Part shown: in pieces, positions 61,291-64,000 of the stretch
How the letters are laid out: every line of letters begins with the position of its first letter
Position numbering within the stretch: position 1 is the stretch's first letter
Assembly (NCBI RefSeq): GCF_049243985.1
Contig: NC_135384.1
Location: forward strand, 10,846,501 to 10,910,500
Length of the DNA stretch: 64,000 nucleotides
Direction: 5' to 3'
Source: Paroedura picta
Lineage: Eukaryota; Chordata; Lepidosauria; Squamata; Gekkonidae
Notes under the pieces: generated by a model
What the model was told of the DNA's origin: nothing
The model's database searches: none
The model's input: the letters and a program-made list of their open reading frames with translations, nothing else
Translations under genes and position numbers: made by a program

Positions 61291-61454
61291 CTCTAGAGAA
61301 ATATTTTTACAAGAGCTGGGGTGGGGACGTATGTACTTCAGGTGGTGTCTCAAGCAACAGCAGCAAGTGGACAGTAAACAAGCAGATTCTGGTGGGAGCT
61401 GTGTTAGTCTAAAGCAGAACAACAAAGCTGGAATCCAGCGGCAACTGTAAGAAC

Positions 61455-61600
61455 AACAAATTTATTTATTTGTTTATTTGTTTGTTTGTTTATATGCCGC
61501 CCTCCCCTGAGGCTCAGGGCGGTTTACATAAAACATAGAAACAGTACATAGAACTTAGTTTACATAACAACTTTCATACAACAGTAATAATATTAACATT
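61455..61600 (-). repeat. L2-like LINE 3' terminus
   Basis: The plus strand begins tttatttatttgtttatttg, then tatatgccgccctcccctga and ctcagggcggtttacataaa, the complement of the LINE 3' end seen at 47105-47190. Confidence 0.6.
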
Positions 61601-61689
61601 AAACTGCAACACAGGTGCAAACTATAACCATGCGAACAGGTCCAGATCAGAACACATGGATGGATTTTTTAGAAGGGAGGGAGCAGGGG

Positions 61690-61927
61690 CCAAAACACTT
61701 GAATATATACAGACGGGATCCCAGCAGCTGGCTCAAGGTCGACTCAGCCTTCCATCCTTCTGGGGTCGGTAAAATGAGTACCCAGCTTGCTGGGGGGTAA
61801 AGGGTAATGACTGGGGAAGGCACTGGCAAACCACCCCGTATTGAGTCTGCCATGAAAACACTAGAGGGCATCACCCCAAGGGTCAGACATGACTCAGTGC
61901 TTGCACAAGGGGTACCTTTCCCTTTAC
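61690..61927 (+). repeat. Bov-B-like retroposon 3' end, copy 2
   Basis: It reads gatcccagcagctggctcaa, ggcactggcaaaccacccc, gggtcagacatgactcagtg, and ends taccttt ccctttacctt. It is the opposite orientation of 4926-5215 and shows the 3' tail clearly. Confidence 0.55.
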
Positions 61928-62145
61928 CTTAGAATCATGGAAGGGTCCTCCTTGGTCATCTAGTCCAACCCCCTGCACTATGCAGGACACTCACAACCCT
62001 CTTGCTCATCCACTGTCACCTGCCACCCCCTTCAACCTTCACAGAATCAACCTCTCCGTCAGATGGCTATCCGGCCTCTGCTTAAAAATCTCCAAAGATG
62101 GAGAACCCACTCCCGAGGAAGCCTGTTCCACTGAGAAACCACCAT
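61928..62145 (-). repeat. CR1 LINE 3' end, copy 3
   Basis: The plus strand reads tagaatcatggaagggtcct, catctagtccaaccccctgc, ggcctctgcttaaaaatctc and gaggaagcctgttccactga, the CR1 3' complement. Confidence 0.7.
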
Positions 62146-62199
62146 GGAGTTTGGGGTAAGAGTGTTGGGCTAGGTCTGAAGAGGAGACACCTGGCTCCG

Positions 62200-62680
62200 A
62201 ATCAGCGCTGAAGCTCACCTGGTGCCCAAGCGCCCGGGCCACTGTTGCAGCGCAGCCTACCTCGCGGGGCTGTTTCACGCAGCCTACCTACACGCGGCCG
62301 TCTCCTTTGGTCCCCGGGAGCTCCCCGCCCGTCATGCCAAGGCACGTCCTCCTCACAAGGCTGATGGGCGAAGGAGTCTGAACAGTCACAGCTGTTATCG
62401 GGCGCTGCCAGATCTCCCCCAGCCCCGTCCGGGTTCAGCCCAGCCCTTTCCTTGACGAAGGAAAGCACGAAAGCAACCCCGGCCCCTTCCGGGCAGCGCG
62501 GCGATCCTGGAGGGCTTTGCTGACGCTTCCCGGGGCGGCAGAGGTGGGGCTAAGCGGGGATCGCGGCGAATCCGGCTCCGGAGGCTTCGCTTTCGACTCA
62601 GCCCGGCGGACGCGCGAAGGAGCCACAAGCTGCTTCCGCCCGGCCACGGTAAGGCGCTCCCGTTTTCCTGAAAAGACGCA
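62200..62680. promoter_or_regulatory. CpG-island-like block
   Basis: CG dinucleotides are dense here (for example gggcagcgcggcgatcctgg and gcccggcggacgcgcgaagg), unlike the CpG-poor rest of the window. A block of this kind normally marks a broadly expressed promoter. It lies just past the chemoreceptor cluster. Confidence 0.7.
62480..62648 (+). other. Candidate 5' exon of an unidentified gene
   Basis: Within the CpG block, ccgcccggccacg is followed by a strong donor GTAAGG at 62649. That suggests a first exon reading rightward, with the remaining exons outside the window. The exon start is unknown. An ORF runs across the junction but encodes no recognisable domain, so the exon may be noncoding. 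Confidence 0.35.
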
Positions 62681-63290
62681 CCGAGTCCCTTTCTGTTTTT
62701 TAAACTCACCTGCAGTCTGCAAAGCTTTCGGCCCTGGTTCCGAATCTGTTCCCCCGCAAACGCTGGACAGTGCTTTTTGCAGCGTGCCTTTGGCAGCGCT
62801 GAAGTGCATGGATAGCGCATCATCCAACATGTGTGGAATGGGTCAAAGGCATTGGGGGTGTGGGGCGATCATTTCGCCTCCTCCTTCTCTTCCCTTGCCC
62901 CTTCTCGCTCTCTTGGCTTCTCAGCAAGACCAGAGTCCAGTCCCCAGAAGGACAGACACCCTCCCTCCGTTTCCAGATGCAGGAGCAGGCCACGACCCCC
63001 AGCCCACCCCATCCCATAGAAGAAGAGGCACCGCCTTGCTCTGCAGACCAAAGAAGGGAAAGGAGCAGGCAGGATGTGGCAATCATCTTTCACAGTCCCG
63101 CCTCTCCTCCTGGGCTTCCAGCCAATCCTTGGTGATTTTAGAATTCCTGAAAATCCAAGAAGTTGTCAGCCAAACCAGAGACCTGGGAATGTTAGGGGTG
63201 GGGTGGGGGTCATTGGGAGGGAGGGGGTGAGCCAGCCTCAATTTAAGGGGGGGTGGAATTAAACTGTTTAATTACAGCCCCAGATCACCA
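62681..63290. other. GC-rich flank of the CpG block
   Basis: CT-rich then G-rich sequence (gggtggggtgggggtcattg at about 63195). Overlapping ORFs on both strands have low-complexity content and no known domain. Confidence 0.35.
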
Positions 63291-63295
63291 AGATG

Positions 63296-63342
63296 GATAG
63301 GTAGGTAGGGAGGCAGGGTGGTAGGGAGGTAGGTAGATAGAC

Positions 63343-63373
<31 letters not shown>

Positions 63374-63374
63374 T
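63296..63374. repeat. GGTA/GATA/GACA simple repeats
   Basis: Runs of taggtaggtagata followed by about eight GACA units. Confidence 0.85.
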
Positions 63375-64000
63375 TTTATTTTATATATATTGGGGGACTG
63401 GGTCTCCTTCAGGGTTTATCTGCTTTCCTTAAGAGCCAGTTTCATTTTATGTACTGAAGTAATTCACACATAACCGTTACCCTGCTGACCGCTTTATTTT
63501 CTGTCCAATAAATCTGTGTTGTTTGTCTCCATCTGTGTTTTTGCCCATCTAGTCGGCCTTCTAGGGAAGAAGTGGTTTCTGTTTACTTCACAAATAACTA
63601 CAGCCTTAGATAACGCACTTTCAGTGCACGTTAGATTTTCCTGCTCCACGCATCCGTCCGGTTGCAAAAGCCCATTGAAAGTGCATGATCCAATGTGTGC
63701 AGAATGTCACAGTGAAACGTGACCACAAAGCTGTATGGGGATCTAGCCGATGAGATTAGAGAGAGAAATGGATTTGCACTGTTTCTCTAACAGAAATTTC
63801 CATTTTTGGCTTGCCCAGATGGGGTGTGTGTGCGCTACACACAAGCTTCCTCATCAGGAAACTTCACCAACTTTCTGTGGCCTTGTCACAGACTACAACA
63901 CGCCTGGTAAGTCACCTGCACAAGGTGATTTCATTTCATGTTTAATTTAATATCTTATTTCTATTTGGTCGGGCGTAATCTTAGGTTTGACCTTTTACAC
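63375..64000. other. Right-hand end, nothing identified
   Basis: Noncoding as far as can be seen. The short ORFs have no recognisable content. If a gene starts at the CpG block, this would be its first intron. Confidence 0.35.

Noticed and set aside
62517-63230. 237-codon plus-strand ORF in the CpG-rich block
   Set aside because: There is no recognisable domain, it runs through a strong splice donor at 62649, and similar long ORFs occur on the other strand. GC-rich DNA has few stop codons, so length alone is not evidence.

Overview
The window looks like squamate reptile (lizard-type) nuclear DNA. It is dense in repeats typical of such genomes: tRNA-derived SINEs with pyrimidine-rich tails, 5S-rRNA-derived SINEs, CR1, L2-like and Bov-B-like LINE ends, and palindromic hAT-type MITEs. 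The host genes are all chemosensory receptors of types expanded in squamates. The species call rests on repeat style and gene content, not on a match to a reference.

Layout. At the left edge (1398-1615, minus strand) is a first exon of a vomeronasal type-2 receptor (V2R); the rest of that gene, if it exists, lies outside the window. From about 5.8 to 39.6 kb is a tandem array of six intact, same-strand class II olfactory receptor (OR) genes, called OR-1 to OR-6 here. OR-1 to OR-5 are very similar; OR-6 is the divergent member. Each has a single coding exon whose ATG directly abuts a splice acceptor AG. Five of the six have, 1.4-3.5 kb upstream, a duplicated block with a candidate promoter and a 5' noncoding exon ending in a GT donor. 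OR-4 has no such block that I can see. From 41.8 to 59.5 kb are two complete plus-strand V2R genes (V2R-A, 875 aa; V2R-B, 886 aa), each with the usual six exons and conserved splice phases. From about 62.2 kb the sequence becomes CpG-rich, with a candidate first exon of an unrelated gene running out of the window to the right.

How it works together. ORs and V2Rs are chemoreceptor GPCRs of the main olfactory epithelium and vomeronasal organ respectively. Here an OR array is flanked by V2Rs in opposite orientations. The array grew by tandem duplication of units that included promoters, and the coding sequences show patches that suggest gene conversion. Transposons dated against duplicated copies (for example a MITE in the OR-2 leader block that is absent from its paralogues) give a relative chronology.

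I found no evidence of a new biochemical system. The most useful leads are the shared OR leader-exon modules, the OR-4 exception, the conversion tracts, the conserved V2R upstream block and the CpG-island boundary.
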